Of a stretch of DNA of 60,828 nucleotides, positions 8,168-15,901 are shown in pieces. The translations under genes and the position numbers were made by a program. The notes under the pieces were generated by a model. That model did no database searches. It was given only the letters and a program-made list of their open reading frames with translations, and was not told where the DNA came from. Source of the DNA: Lutibacter sp. GTDB lineage: Bacteria > Bacteroidota > Bacteroidia > Flavobacteriales > Flavobacteriaceae. The stretch covers positions 1 through 60,828 of the forward strand of contig JAUXPH010000054.1 of the NCBI GenBank assembly GCA_030683995.1. Reading direction: 5' to 3'. Numbering within the stretch: the stretch's first letter is position 1; each line of letters opens with the position of its first letter.

Positions 8168-8338
8168 CTGTTTATCTTTTATTTTTTATTGGTACAGATG
8201 CTGTTCGCCATTAATCATTCTGCTGTGTATCAAAATTTGTTATGGCTCGTTTCATCTGTTTAAATTTTATTTTTTAGCGGTAACAGCTGCTGTTCGCCAT
8301 TAATCATTCCTTTGTGTATCAGAATTTGTTATGCTCGT
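8163..8338 (-). repeat. 88-bp tandem duplication spanning the translation start of the PQQ-enzyme gene
   Basis: Units at 8163-8250 and 8251-8338 are ~85% identical (shared blocks TTCATCTGTTTA, TGTTCGCCATTAATCATTC, GTGTATCA-AATTTGTTATG), and a third partial start (TTCAT) begins at 8339. Read on the minus strand, each unit ends in CAG-ATGAAA, the beginning of the real gene. The upstream copies therefore carry decoy starts: one encodes MKRAITNFDTQQND then stop (8211-8255), the next MKRA then stop. The duplication lies in the 5' leader. Confidence 0.85.
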
Positions 8339-8372
8339 TTCATTTTTTTTCTTCGATTTATTAGTTAGTTCT

Positions 8373-8380
8373 CAAATATA
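8373..8380 (-). promoter_or_regulatory. Putative -7 box for the PQQ-enzyme/TonB receptor unit
   Basis: CAAATATA on the plus strand is TATATTTG on the minus strand, a perfect Bacteroidota -7 box. A transcript from here would have a ~200-base leader that includes the tandem duplication. No good -33 TTG was found at the expected distance. Confidence 0.4.
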
Positions 8381-8445
8381 TAAATTATTAGTCATCTTTT
8401 CAGGCTAAAAATTGTTAATTCAATTACAATATTTTCAATAGTAAA

Positions 8446-8832
8446 TTACTTCGGAAGGTTTAAAATACTGTAGAAAAGCAATCCCCATCCAATAATTAAC
8501 AGCAAACCGCCAAGTGGCGTAACGGGACCCAAAAATGTTAACTTTTTGTTATTTGCCGAAGAAATAACCAATCCGTAAATGCTGAACGAAAACAAAAGTA
8601 CACCCAGCATAAAACTGTACACCATATATTTTTCCGCCGCGGTTTCCAAGTTGACGTTGAAACCAACAACAAGTAAAACAATGGCGTGGTACATTTGGTA
8701 TTTAATGCCGGTTTCAAAACTTTTTAATTGTTCATCCGACAATATTTTTTTTAAAGCGTGTGCGCCAAAAGCACCAAATATTACGGCCAAACCGCCTAAA
8801 ATACTGGCAAAAAGCAGGGTAAATTGTGTCAT
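8446..8832 (-). CDS. DUF423 family inner-membrane protein (YgdD-like)
   Basis: The protein has 128 residues and four hydrophobic helices. The N-terminal motif LGGLAVIFGAFGAHALKKIL followed by FETGIKYQMYHAIVLL is the hallmark of DUF423 proteins, and the end GLLLIIGWGLLFYSI also fits. Family length is normally 120-130 residues, so it is complete. The molecular function is unknown; members are small integral inner-membrane proteins found widely in bacteria. The gene is transcribed on its own on the minus strand and divergently from asnB. Confidence 0.88.
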   Translation of the reverse strand: MTQFTLLFASILGGLAVIFGAFGAHALKKILSDEQLKSFETGIKYQMYHAIVLLVVGFNVNLETAAEKYMVYSFMLGVLLFSFSIYGLVISSANNKKLTFLGPVTPLGGLLLIIGWGLLFYSILNLPK

Positions 8833-9018
8833 AAATAATTATATTGATGTTGTTTTCAAAAGTAATGCACAATTATTAACGGAAGCCGTTATGGCGCGGT
8901 TTTGTTTTAAAAAATTTCAATCAGTAATAAATCTTCCTGAAATACGATTATTATAATAACATATATTACCTAAAACACAATATTTAGTTTATAAATGTAA
9001 TCATTATAGAACTATTTG

Positions 9019-9049
9019 TTTGTCAATATAAACTAATACACCACATTTG
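9019..9049 (+). promoter_or_regulatory. asnB promoter
   Basis: TTTG at 9019-9022 and CACATTTG at 9042-9049 are separated by 19 bases, close to the Bacteroidota consensus (one mismatch in the -7 box). The predicted transcription start is ~20 bases before the asnB ATG. Confidence 0.55.
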
Positions 9050-9078
9050 CATTATAATTAATAATAAAACAAAAAAAC

Positions 9079-10749
9079 ATGTGTGGAATAGTTTGTGCGT
9101 TTGACTTAAAAGAGAAAGCAGACTTGTTGAGACCTCAAATTTTGGAGATGTCAAAAAAAATACGTCATCGCGGTCCGGATTGGAGCGGTATTTATTCGAA
9201 TGATAAAGCAATAATGGCTCACGAAAGACTTTCAATCGTTGACCCGGTTTCTGGTAAACAGCCTTTATTTAGCGAAGATAAAAAATTGATCTTATCCGCC
9301 AACGGCGAAATCTATAACCATAGAGAATTACGCAAACAATTTGAAGGGAAATATAATTTTCAAACCGCATCGGATTGTGAAGTGATTTTGGCTTTGTATA
9401 AAGAAAAAGGCACTGGTTTTATTGATGAAATGAACGGTATTTTTGCTTTTGCTTTATATGATGAAGAAAAAAACGAATATTTCATCGCACGTGACCATAT
9501 GGGCATTATTCCTTTATATATGGGCTGGGATGCAAACGGAACTTTTTATGTGGCTTCTGAATTGAAAGCGCTAGAAGGTGTTTGCACAAAAATCGAGTTA
9601 TTTCCTCCGGGACATTTTTTATCGAGTAAAGATGGCGAATTAACCAAATGGTATAGCAGAGATTGGATGGATTATGAGGCCGTAAAAGACAACCAAACCA
9701 GCATTGATGAAATTCACGATGCTTTGGAAGCCGCAGTTCACCGTCAACTAATGTCGGATGTGCCTTATGGCGTATTGCTTTCCGGCGGATTGGATTCCTC
9801 GGTAACTTCAGCAATTGCAAAAAAATATGCGGAAAAAAGAATAGAATCTGATGATACGCAGGCGGCTTGGTGGCCACAACTGCATTCGTTTTCTGTGGGC
9901 TTGGAAGGTTCACCCGATTTGGCTGCAGCACAATTGGTGGCAGAACATATCGGAACCGTTCACCACGAAATAAAATTTACCATTCAGGAAGGATTGGATG
10001 CCATACGCGATGTGGTTTACAACCTGGAAACGTACGACATTACCACCATTCGCGCTTCAACGCCGATGTATTTAATGGCGAGAGTTATCAAGTCAATGGG
10101 CGTGAAAATGGTGCTTTCGGGTGAAGGAGCGGATGAGTTGTTTGGAGGCTATTTGTACTTTCACAAAGCGCCAAACAAAAAGGAATTTCACGAAGAAACC
10201 GTCCGTAAATTGAGCAAACTGCATATGTACGATTGTTTAAGAGCCAACAAAAGTTTAGCTGCTTGGGGAATTGAAGGCCGTGTGCCGTTTTTGGATAAAG
10301 AATTTATGGATGTGGCGATGCGCATCAACCCGCAAGACAAAATGATTAACGGTGAGCGTATGGAAAAATGGGTGCTTCGCAAAGCTTTTGAAAGTTATTT
10401 GCCTGCAAGTGTGGCTTGGAGACAAAAAGAGCAATTTTCTGACGGTGTTGGGTACAGTTGGATTGACACCTTGAAAAAGGTGGTGGCAGAAGAAGTTACC
10501 GATGAACAATTGGCAAATGCCAAATACAAATTCCCTTTGCAAACGCCAACAAACAAGGAAGAATTTTATTACCGTTCTATTTTTCAGGAACATTTTCCTT
10601 CAGATGCCGCAGCACTTTGCGTTCCACAAGAAGCTTCTGTTGCGTGCAGCACCAAGATTGCACTGGAATGGGACGCAAGTTTTAAAAATATGAATGATCC
10701 ATCGGGCCGGGCAGTGGCAAATGTGCATTCCGATGCCTATAAAAAATAA
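9079..10749 (+). CDS. asnB: Asparagine synthase B, glutamine-hydrolysing
   Basis: AsnB converts aspartate, glutamine and ATP to asparagine and glutamate in the cytosol. The 556-residue protein starts MCGIVC, so after Met removal Cys2 is the N-terminal nucleophile of the class II glutaminase domain (residues 2 to ~200; RHRGPDWSG and NGEIYNHRELR bind glutamine). The synthetase domain follows with the pyrophosphatase loop SGGLDSS at 235-241 and the later SGEGADELFGGY motif. Length matches E. coli AsnB (554). The start is fixed by the catalytic cysteine. It is a single-gene unit with its own promoter and a strong terminator. Confidence 0.97.
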   Translation: MCGIVCAFDLKEKADLLRPQILEMSKKIRHRGPDWSGIYSNDKAIMAHERLSIVDPVSGKQPLFSEDKKLILSANGEIYNHRELRKQFEGKYNFQTASDCEVILALYKEKGTGFIDEMNGIFAFALYDEEKNEYFIARDHMGIIPLYMGWDANGTFYVASELKALEGVCTKIELFPPGHFLSSKDGELTKWYSRDWMDYEAVKDNQTSIDEIHDALEAAVHRQLMSDVPYGVLLSGGLDSSVTSAIAKKYAEKRIESDDTQAAWWPQLHSFSVGLEGSPDLAAAQLVAEHIGTVHHEIKFTIQEGLDAIRDVVYNLETYDITTIRASTPMYLMARVIKSMGVKMVLSGEGADELFGGYLYFHKAPNKKEFHEETVRKLSKLHMYDCLRANKSLAAWGIEGRVPFLDKEFMDVAMRINPQDKMINGERMEKWVLRKAFESYLPASVAWRQKEQFSDGVGYSWIDTLKKVVAEEVTDEQLANAKYKFPLQTPTNKEEFYYRSIFQEHFPSDAAALCVPQEASVACSTKIALEWDASFKNMNDPSGRAVANVHSDAYKK

Positions 10750-10775
10750 CTGCTATACTATTTGTTTGAATTAAG

Positions 10776-10800
10776 AATCCGGCGAAAGCCGGATTTTTTG
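10776..10800 (+). terminator. asnB terminator
   Basis: AATCCGGC-GAAA-GCCGGATT forms an 8-bp stem with a GAAA tetraloop, followed by a T run. It lies 27 bases after the asnB stop. Confidence 0.9.
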
Positions 10801-10876
10801 TTTTAACTATTTTGTGCTATTTGTTGAAACAGAAATCTTAAATATTTTTTGGCTGAGTCCTAAAAAATTAAAATCA

Positions 10877-10884
10877 TACCTTTG
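10877..10884 (+). promoter_or_regulatory. Putative recQ -7 box
   Basis: TACCTTTG is an exact TAnnTTTG match 23 bases before the recQ ATG. The nearest upstream TTG (10849-10851) is ~25 bases away, longer than usual. Confidence 0.45.
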
Positions 10885-10907
10885 CTAACTATGATAAAAT
10901 ATAAAAA

Positions 10908-13022
10908 ATGCTATCAAAAGAAATCCAATTAACACTAATTCCGACCTTAAAAAAATATTTCGGTTACGACAGTTTTCGTGAGCAACAACAAGCTATTATA
11001 GAATCGGTGCTTTCCAAAAAAGACAATTTGGTGATTATGCCCACGGGTGGCGGAAAATCAGTTTGTTTTCAGTTGCCGGCTTTGTTGTTTGACGGAATTA
11101 CTTTGGTGATTTCGCCCTTAATTGCCTTGATGAAAGATCAGGTTGATGGATTGACCGCAAACGGAATTCCAGCTGTTTTTTTTAACAGCAGCCAGTTAAG
11201 TTCCGCCCAAAACGGTATTTTTAATAAAGTGATCAATTCAGAAATAAAGCTGTTGTATGTGGCGCCCGAGAGTTTGGGATTGCTTGAAAACATCTTAAAT
11301 GAAAAATACATAAGCTGTGTTGCCATTGATGAAGCGCATTGTATTTCATCTTGGGGACACGATTTTCGTCCGTCGTATCAACAGTTGGGATTTTTAAAAC
11401 AATCCTTGCCCAATACGCCAATTATTGCATTGACCGCAACGGCCGATAAAGCGACAAGGCAAGATATTGTGGATCAGTTAAACATTCCTAATGCCACACA
11501 ATTTTTAACTTCTTTCGACCGAAAAAATATTGAGTTGGAAGTGCGTCCTGCCATTGATCGTGTTACGCAAATACTCAAATTCATCAATAAAAAACCCAAT
11601 GAAGCCGGTATTATTTATTGTTTAAGCCGAAAATCGACCGAGCAACTGGCTTTAAAATTGAAGCAAAACGGCATCAAAGCAATGCCTTATCACGCAGGTT
11701 TGAGTTTTGAGGAAAGGACAAAAACACAGGAGGATTTTCTGTTCGACAAAACGCAAATAATTTGTGCCACCATTGCTTTTGGAATGGGTATAGACAAGTC
11801 GAATGTGCGCTGGGTAATTCATTACAATATGCCCAAAAATATTGAAGGCTATTATCAGGAAATCGGGCGCTGCGGGCGTGATGGCGTAAAGGCGAATGCC
11901 TTGTTATTTCACAGTTATGCGGATGTTATTCAGTTACGAAATTTTGCGGCAGGCGCTTCAAACGAAGAGGTTCAGCTTGCCAAATTGGAGCGGATGCAGC
12001 AATTTTCTGAAGCAACAACCTGCCGAAGAAAAATATTGCTGAGTTATTTTGGGGAATTATTGTCTGAAAACTGCGGAAACTGCGACGTGTGTAAAAATCC
12101 GCCCCAGTTTTTTGACGGAACCATTATTGCCCAAAAGGCACTTTCTGTCATTACGCGGTTAAATGAATCAGAAGCCTCGGGTGTCATCATCGATGTTTTA
12201 AGAGGCGCAAAAAATGCAACCATTATTGATAAAGGGTACGACAAACTGAAATCTCACGGTGTTGGCGGGGCCATTTCTTGGCACGATTGGCAACAATATA
12301 TCATTCAGTTAATCAATCAGGGATTTTGTGAAATTGCTTTTCATAAAAACAACGCTTTGCATTTGACGTCTTTTTCACAAAAAGTATTGTTTGAAAATAA
12401 AATGGTTTATTTAACCAAACCATTGGCGTTTAAGGATCAAGCCGTTGTTCAAAAAGAAATAAAAGAAACAAAAGCCAAAAAAGATTCGTTGTTTGAACGT
12501 TTGCGCAAGCTTCGCTATAAAATTTCTTTGGAAGAAAATATTCCTGCCTATTTGGTTTTTAGCGATGCCACCTTAAAAGAAATGGAAAGGGCAAGGCCGA
12601 TGAGCGCTTCAGAATTTATGGAAATAAGTGGGGTAGGGCAACGGAAATTGGAAGTTTATGGCGATGAATTTATTTCGGAAATCATTTCATTTATGGATGG
12701 AAAAATACCAAAGATGAAAAAAGGAGATACCTATAAAGTTACGTATGATTTGTATAAGGAAGGTTTAACCATTGATGAAATTGCCGAAAACAGAAACCTG
12801 AGCCCAGCCACCATATTTTCGCATTTGGCCAAATTGTATGCCGACGGAAAAGAGATCAATATTTATGATTTTATAACAGCTGAAGAGGTTGCGCTGGTTA
12901 AAAAGGCAAAAGAAGCCTTAGAGAGCCCTGAAGCATTAAAGCCTTATTTTGACTATTTTAAAGAAGAAATGGAATATTTTAAAATTAGATTGGCGCTATC
13001 GATACTTGAAAAAAACCTCTAA
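10908..13022 (+). CDS. recQ: ATP-dependent DNA helicase RecQ
   Basis: This 704-residue 3'-5' helicase unwinds recombination and stalled-fork intermediates. Motif I is MPTGGGKS (44-51), and motif II is DEAH (141-144, inside VAIDEAHCISSWGHDFRPSY). Motif VI lies in YYQEIGRCGRDG. The RecQ-specific zinc module follows with cysteines in TTCRRK and ENCGNCDVC. A winged-helix region and an HRDC domain come next (ARPMSASEFMEISGVGQRKLEVYG). The extra ~100 C-terminal residues carry a helix-turn-helix-like segment (LYKEGLTIDEIAENRNLSPATIFSHLAKL), which is common in Bacteroidota and Firmicutes RecQ. E. coli RecQ is 609 residues, and the difference is this tail. An upstream ATG at 10891 is out of frame. A second recQ copy often exists in these genomes, so this may be one of two paralogues. 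Confidence 0.95.
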   Translation: MLSKEIQLTLIPTLKKYFGYDSFREQQQAIIESVLSKKDNLVIMPTGGGKSVCFQLPALLFDGITLVISPLIALMKDQVDGLTANGIPAVFFNSSQLSSAQNGIFNKVINSEIKLLYVAPESLGLLENILNEKYISCVAIDEAHCISSWGHDFRPSYQQLGFLKQSLPNTPIIALTATADKATRQDIVDQLNIPNATQFLTSFDRKNIELEVRPAIDRVTQILKFINKKPNEAGIIYCLSRKSTEQLALKLKQNGIKAMPYHAGLSFEERTKTQEDFLFDKTQIICATIAFGMGIDKSNVRWVIHYNMPKNIEGYYQEIGRCGRDGVKANALLFHSYADVIQLRNFAAGASNEEVQLAKLERMQQFSEATTCRRKILLSYFGELLSENCGNCDVCKNPPQFFDGTIIAQKALSVITRLNESEASGVIIDVLRGAKNATIIDKGYDKLKSHGVGGAISWHDWQQYIIQLINQGFCEIAFHKNNALHLTSFSQKVLFENKMVYLTKPLAFKDQAVVQKEIKETKAKKDSLFERLRKLRYKISLEENIPAYLVFSDATLKEMERARPMSASEFMEISGVGQRKLEVYGDEFISEIISFMDGKIPKMKKGDTYKVTYDLYKEGLTIDEIAENRNLSPATIFSHLAKLYADGKEINIYDFITAEEVALVKKAKEALESPEALKPYFDYFKEEMEYFKIRLALSILEKNL

Positions 13023-13176
13023 GTTTTGAAGTTTGAATTTATATTAAAAGTTAAATATTAAATATTAGAAGTTTTTGCGTTGGAAAGAGAAAATTAGCAA
13101 AAGACTGCATTTCCCCGGTTAGTGTTGACAGGTTTTTATTATTCCCCCCCTCATATTTTTACACACCCCTAACCCC
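13023..13176. other. Intergenic spacer with C-rich stretch
   Basis: No gene is seen. The segment ends in CCCCTAACCCC (13166-13176), an 11-base sequence that recurs one base beyond the other end of the inverted-repeat element (13310-13320). Confidence 0.5.
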
Positions 13177-13308
13177 AATGTCATTAAGTTAAGGAAATAT
13201 TTGTCATTCCGACAAAGGAGGAATCACATCAAACAACCATAACATATGAGATTCCTCGTGCCTCGGAAGGACAAAAAAAAGGAGTAAATGTCTTAACTTA
13301 ATGACATT
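13177..13308. mobile_element. 132-bp MITE-like element with perfect 17-bp terminal inverted repeats
   Basis: AATGTCATTAAGTTAAG at 13177-13193 is the exact reverse complement of CTTAACTTAATGACATT at 13292-13308. Inside lies a second, imperfect inverted repeat: TGTCATTCCGACAAAGGAGGAATC against the reverse complement of GATTCCTCG-GCCTCGGAAGGACA. The whole element can therefore fold into a long hairpin. It is flanked by an 11-bp direct repeat CCCCTAACCCC (one extra base on the right), which could be a target-site duplication. There is no coding capacity. Confidence 0.65.
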
Positions 13309-13449
13309 GCCCCTAACCCCTGCATCGACTCCGCTCGGCACAGGTCTCAAGAGGGGAATTTGATCCGTTTGACCAGCCTCGCTGGTAGGCAGGCTTCGGG
13401 CTTCGGTTCCGATAGCTATCGGGATCGGTCTTCTGACTAAAAATTTTCA
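13309..13449. repeat. Mosaic of dispersed repeat fragments
   Basis: ATCGACTCCGCTCGGCAC at 13324-13341 is an inverted member of the GAGCGGAGTCGAA family. TCCGATAGCTATCGGGA at 13408-13424 contains the 14-bp palindrome CCGATAGCTATCGG, which recurs at 59094-59107. The sequence between them (AGCCTCGCTGGTAGGCAGGCTTCGGGCTTCGG) is GC-richer than its surroundings. No gene is present. Confidence 0.6.
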
Positions 13450-13899
13450 TCAAAGATGCGCCGATTTCACAATTGGATTGTTCTCAATTACGTTTGACAA
13501 AACAATGTGCGTGGTGGTTTCGCCATAGGTTATTAACTGGTCAATAAATTTCGCTAGATGTTGTTGGTTTTTTAGGACAACTTCCATCACAATATTTTCA
13601 TTTCCAGTAATTCTGTAGCAATTTACCACTTCATTAAATTCTTTCACCTTTTCAATAAATGGTTTTAACCTTCCCATAAATGCGCGCAACGTAATGATGG
13701 CTTTTAACTGATTTCCTGTTTCAATATAGCAGACTTTTGCGTGATAGCCTTCAATTACGCCAATATCTTCCATTTTATGAATACGTTCGGCAACAGCCGG
13801 TGAAGAAATTCCAACTTTTCGTGCAATTTCCGTATTTGATTGCCGGGCATTTTGCTGCAAGCAATCCAGTATTTTCCAGTTAATGGCATCTATGTTCAT
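13450..13899 (-). CDS. Lrp/AsnC family transcriptional regulator
   Basis: A 149-residue protein of typical Lrp length. Residues ~1-60 form the AsnC-type helix-turn-helix (DAINWKILDCLQQNARQSNTEIARKVGISSPAVAERIHKMEDIGVIEGY). Residues ~65-145 form the RAM/ligand-binding alpha-beta domain (LKAIITLRAF, VNCYRITGNENIVMEVVLKN). Such proteins assemble as dimers to octamers, bind DNA and respond to amino acids. It is a lone minus-strand gene divergent from the small helical-bundle gene at 14020, so it may act on that 120-base divergent region and on its own promoter. The ligand and regulon cannot be inferred. recQ is convergent with it. Confidence 0.92.
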   Translation of the reverse strand: MNIDAINWKILDCLQQNARQSNTEIARKVGISSPAVAERIHKMEDIGVIEGYHAKVCYIETGNQLKAIITLRAFMGRLKPFIEKVKEFNEVVNCYRITGNENIVMEVVLKNQQHLAKFIDQLITYGETTTHIVLSNVIENNPIVKSAHL

Positions 13900-13991
13900 A
13901 TTTTAAAGTTTGATAGCATAAAAATATTAAATTATATTCTAAATTAACACAAATGCTTTAATTATTAAATATAAAATTTTATTTTCTGAAG

Positions 13992-13999
13992 TAAATTTG
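13992..13999 (+). promoter_or_regulatory. Putative -7 box for the 14020 gene
   Basis: TAAATTTG is an exact TAnnTTTG match 20 bases before the ATG. The AT-rich region upstream offers no clear TTG at the standard distance. Confidence 0.45.
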
Positions 14000-14019
14000 C
14001 ATACTAAATAAAAAAATCA

Positions 14020-14418
14020 ATGGTTAATCCTGATGAGCAAAATCTAAATCAACTGGTGATTTATCAAAAATCATTGGATATTTTTAAGTTGGCCAGACAT
14101 ATTGCTTCCTATATTAGCAACGATAAAAGTATGTTGGCTATGTATTTGTCTATGAATAAAATAGATAAATATGCGGATAATTTAGTGATGAATGCTTTTG
14201 GATTGGTGCCTAAAATTGTGGAAACTGAGTGCGAAGAAAATCCAGGACTAAAACTTAAATATGCCGTATCAATTCGGTATTTTATCGATCGCCTTTATCA
14301 AAATTGCTTGCAGCTTGAAAGCACAAAAATTCAAGGAAAAGATTTTGTTAAATTATTGAGAAAAGAGCTCAAGAAACTTCGACAAATTCATAAAAATTAC
14401 GTGAAGTCGCTTCTGTAA
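14020..14418 (+). CDS. Small all-helical protein, possibly four-helix-bundle family
   Basis: The product has 132 residues and is predicted fully helical, basic toward the C-terminus (LLRKELKKLRQIHKNYVKSL). The opening NLNQLVIYQKSLDIFKLARHIAS resembles the first helix of the four-helix-bundle family (23S rRNA intervening-sequence-type proteins, often starting with LxVYQKSL). Later helices (KIDKYADNLVMNAFGLVPKI, YFIDRLYQNCLQLESTK) fit the same fold. Family function is unknown. There is no signal peptide and no obvious catalytic motif. It has its own -7 box and sits divergently next to the Lrp/AsnC gene, which could regulate it. The family assignment is a resemblance, not certain. Confidence 0.7.
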   Translation: MVNPDEQNLNQLVIYQKSLDIFKLARHIASYISNDKSMLAMYLSMNKIDKYADNLVMNAFGLVPKIVETECEENPGLKLKYAVSIRYFIDRLYQNCLQLESTKIQGKDFVKLLRKELKKLRQIHKNYVKSLL

Positions 14419-14511
14419 GTTCTCAGTTTTCAGTTACAGTTTTCAGTTTTATTGCGTAAAATGAAATATAACTTTTAACAATTTTGTCTCTTTTCTCTGC
14501 TCTCTTTTCTT

Positions 14512-15264
14512 TTAGTCTTTCAGCTTCAACCTTTGTCTGATTGTTTCATACAAAAAAGCGCCACAAGCTACAGAAACATTGAGAGAATCAATTTCTCCAA
14601 GCATCGGCAATTTCGCTTTGTGGGTTACAATTTTTAAAATAGACGGATTGATGCCTCGATCTTCCGATCCCATAATAATGGCTGTTGGCGGCGTTAAATC
14701 GATGTCGTAGATTAAAGTATCTGTTTTTTCGGTGGCAGCAACCAGTTGAATATCATTTGCCTGAAATTGAAAAATAGCGTCTTTAATATGGTCAACTTTA
14801 CAAATTGGCATTTTAAACGCCGCACCTGCTGATGTTTTTATGGTATCGGCACTTATGGGTGCGTTTCCTTGTTTTTGGATCACAATTCCGTTTACGCCAG
14901 CACATTCCGCCGTTCTTATGATGGCTCCAAAATTACGGACATCAGAAATTTGGTCTAACAACAAAAATAGGGGCGTGGTGGTTTTTTCAAAAGCAGCGGC
15001 TATCAATTCCTCTAAGTCTGAAAACTCAATTGGGGATATTTGCGCCGCAACGCCTTGGTGATTTCCGTTTTTTGAAATACGGTTCAGTTTTTCAACAGGC
15101 ACATGGCTTGTTGCAATGTTATGTTGTTTGATAAGGCTGTTTAATTCCGAAAATAAATGACCGCTTAAGTCTTTTTGCAGATACACTTTGCTGATGGTTT
15201 TACCAGCGTTGATGGCTTCTATTACCGTACGAATGCCAAATATTTTTGAAGTTTCATTTTCCAT
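14512..15264 (-). CDS. rlmB: SpoU/TrmH-family RNA 2'-O-methyltransferase (RlmB type)
   Basis: The protein has 250 residues when started at ATG 15264 (MENETSKIFGIRTVIEAI). The open frame extends 21 codons further upstream, but that extension lies in transposase-derived DNA and across the -7 box, so it is rejected. Residues ~1-80 form the substrate-binding domain (IFGIRTVIEAINAGKTISKVYL). Residues ~95-250 are the SPOUT knot with NFGAIIRTAECAGVNGIVI, MGSEDRGINPSIL and LGEIDSLNVSVACG (motifs 1-3). RlmB methylates Gm2251 in the 23S rRNA P loop using S-adenosylmethionine. Some family members modify tRNA instead, so the exact target is inferred. The gene overlaps the read-through end of the transposase fragment region upstream. 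Confidence 0.9.
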   Translation of the reverse strand: MENETSKIFGIRTVIEAINAGKTISKVYLQKDLSGHLFSELNSLIKQHNIATSHVPVEKLNRISKNGNHQGVAAQISPIEFSDLEELIAAAFEKTTTPLFLLLDQISDVRNFGAIIRTAECAGVNGIVIQKQGNAPISADTIKTSAGAAFKMPICKVDHIKDAIFQFQANDIQLVAATEKTDTLIYDIDLTPPTAIIMGSEDRGINPSILKIVTHKAKLPMLGEIDSLNVSVACGAFLYETIRQRLKLKD

Positions 15265-15268
15265 GGTG

Positions 15269-15276
15269 CAAATGTA
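15269..15276 (-). promoter_or_regulatory. Putative rlmB -7 box giving a near-leaderless transcript
   Basis: CAAATGTA on the plus strand reads TACATTTG on the minus strand, an exact -7 box. It ends only 4 bases before the rlmB ATG, so a transcript starting ~7 bases downstream of the box would begin at or inside the start codon. No TTG lies at the -33 distance, where transposase sequence now sits. Confidence 0.5.
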
Positions 15277-15301
15277 AGAATTTTGTTTTGATTGCTTTAA
15301 T

Positions 15302-15781
15302 AGTTTTGATGCTATTGCCCCAAACAAAGGTATATCGACCTGCTTGTGCTTCTATTTTTGTGCCTTCGGTATAGAGTTGTTTTAATGTAATTAATCCTTC
15401 TGATGCTAACATCATCACTACTTGCTTAAAGATGTCCTTAAAACTATCTTTTAGTTTATTGCTTCTAAATCGGTTAATGATATTATGATCTACAATGGTA
15501 ATTGAACTTAACCACATAAAGTTAATGTTTTCACGAAGTGCAAGTACTATTTTACGGGAGGAATATACATTGGTCATATAAGCATACAGCATCACTTTAA
15601 GCAGCATCTTTAGGTGATACCCAGGATTGCCTTCTTTGCTATAAGCTTTTAAAAGAGGCTCAATGTTGAGCGACTCGACAACTTGGTTTACGACTCGAAC
15701 TGGATGTTTCTCTGGAATTAAATCCTCAAACGAATAAGGTAAAAGTATCGTTTGTTGTTGATTATAATGTTTGAAGTTCAT
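15302..15781 (-). pseudogene. IS1182-type transposase, 3'-truncated
   Basis: The frame begins MNFKHYNQQQTILLPYSFED and continues with HPVRVVNQVVESLNIEPLLKAYSKEGNPGYHLKMLLKVMLYAYMTNVYSSRKI, the N-terminal (DUF772) region of IS1182-family transposases. The first catalytic Asp region is present (LYTEGTKIEAQAGRYTFVWG). Homology stops around residue 160. The next ~15 codons (to 15254) are translated rlmB upstream DNA. Full-length members have ~450-550 residues, so the DDE core is mostly lost and the element is inactive. No terminal inverted repeat could be identified. The insertion or deletion breakpoint sits ~37 bases before the rlmB start. Confidence 0.85.
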
Positions 15782-15848
15782 ATTTAATTATCTATATATC
15801 AGTACTTAAAGATAATGAAAATCAAGGAAATACTCAAATAATAAACAT

Positions 15849-15881
15849 AAAAAAAACCGTCTCAAGTTGTGAGACGGCTTC
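15849..15881 (-). terminator. Terminator of the first SusC/SusD operon
   Basis: CCGTCTCAAGTTGTGAGACGG at 15857-15877 is a strong hairpin. On the minus strand it is followed by eight T residues, 20 bases after the SusD stop. Confidence 0.88.
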
Positions 15882-15901
15882 TTTTAAAGTATTTAATAAA
15901 A

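Noticed and set aside
8040-8303. Plus-strand frames of 65-87 codons over the PQQ-gene leader
   Set aside because: They are antisense shadows of the tandem duplication and the gene start, with no family resemblance.
14512-15327. Longer rlmB with start at 15327
   Set aside because: The extra 21 residues come from transposase-derived DNA and cross the -7 box; MENETSKIFGIRTVIEA is the normal start of the family.
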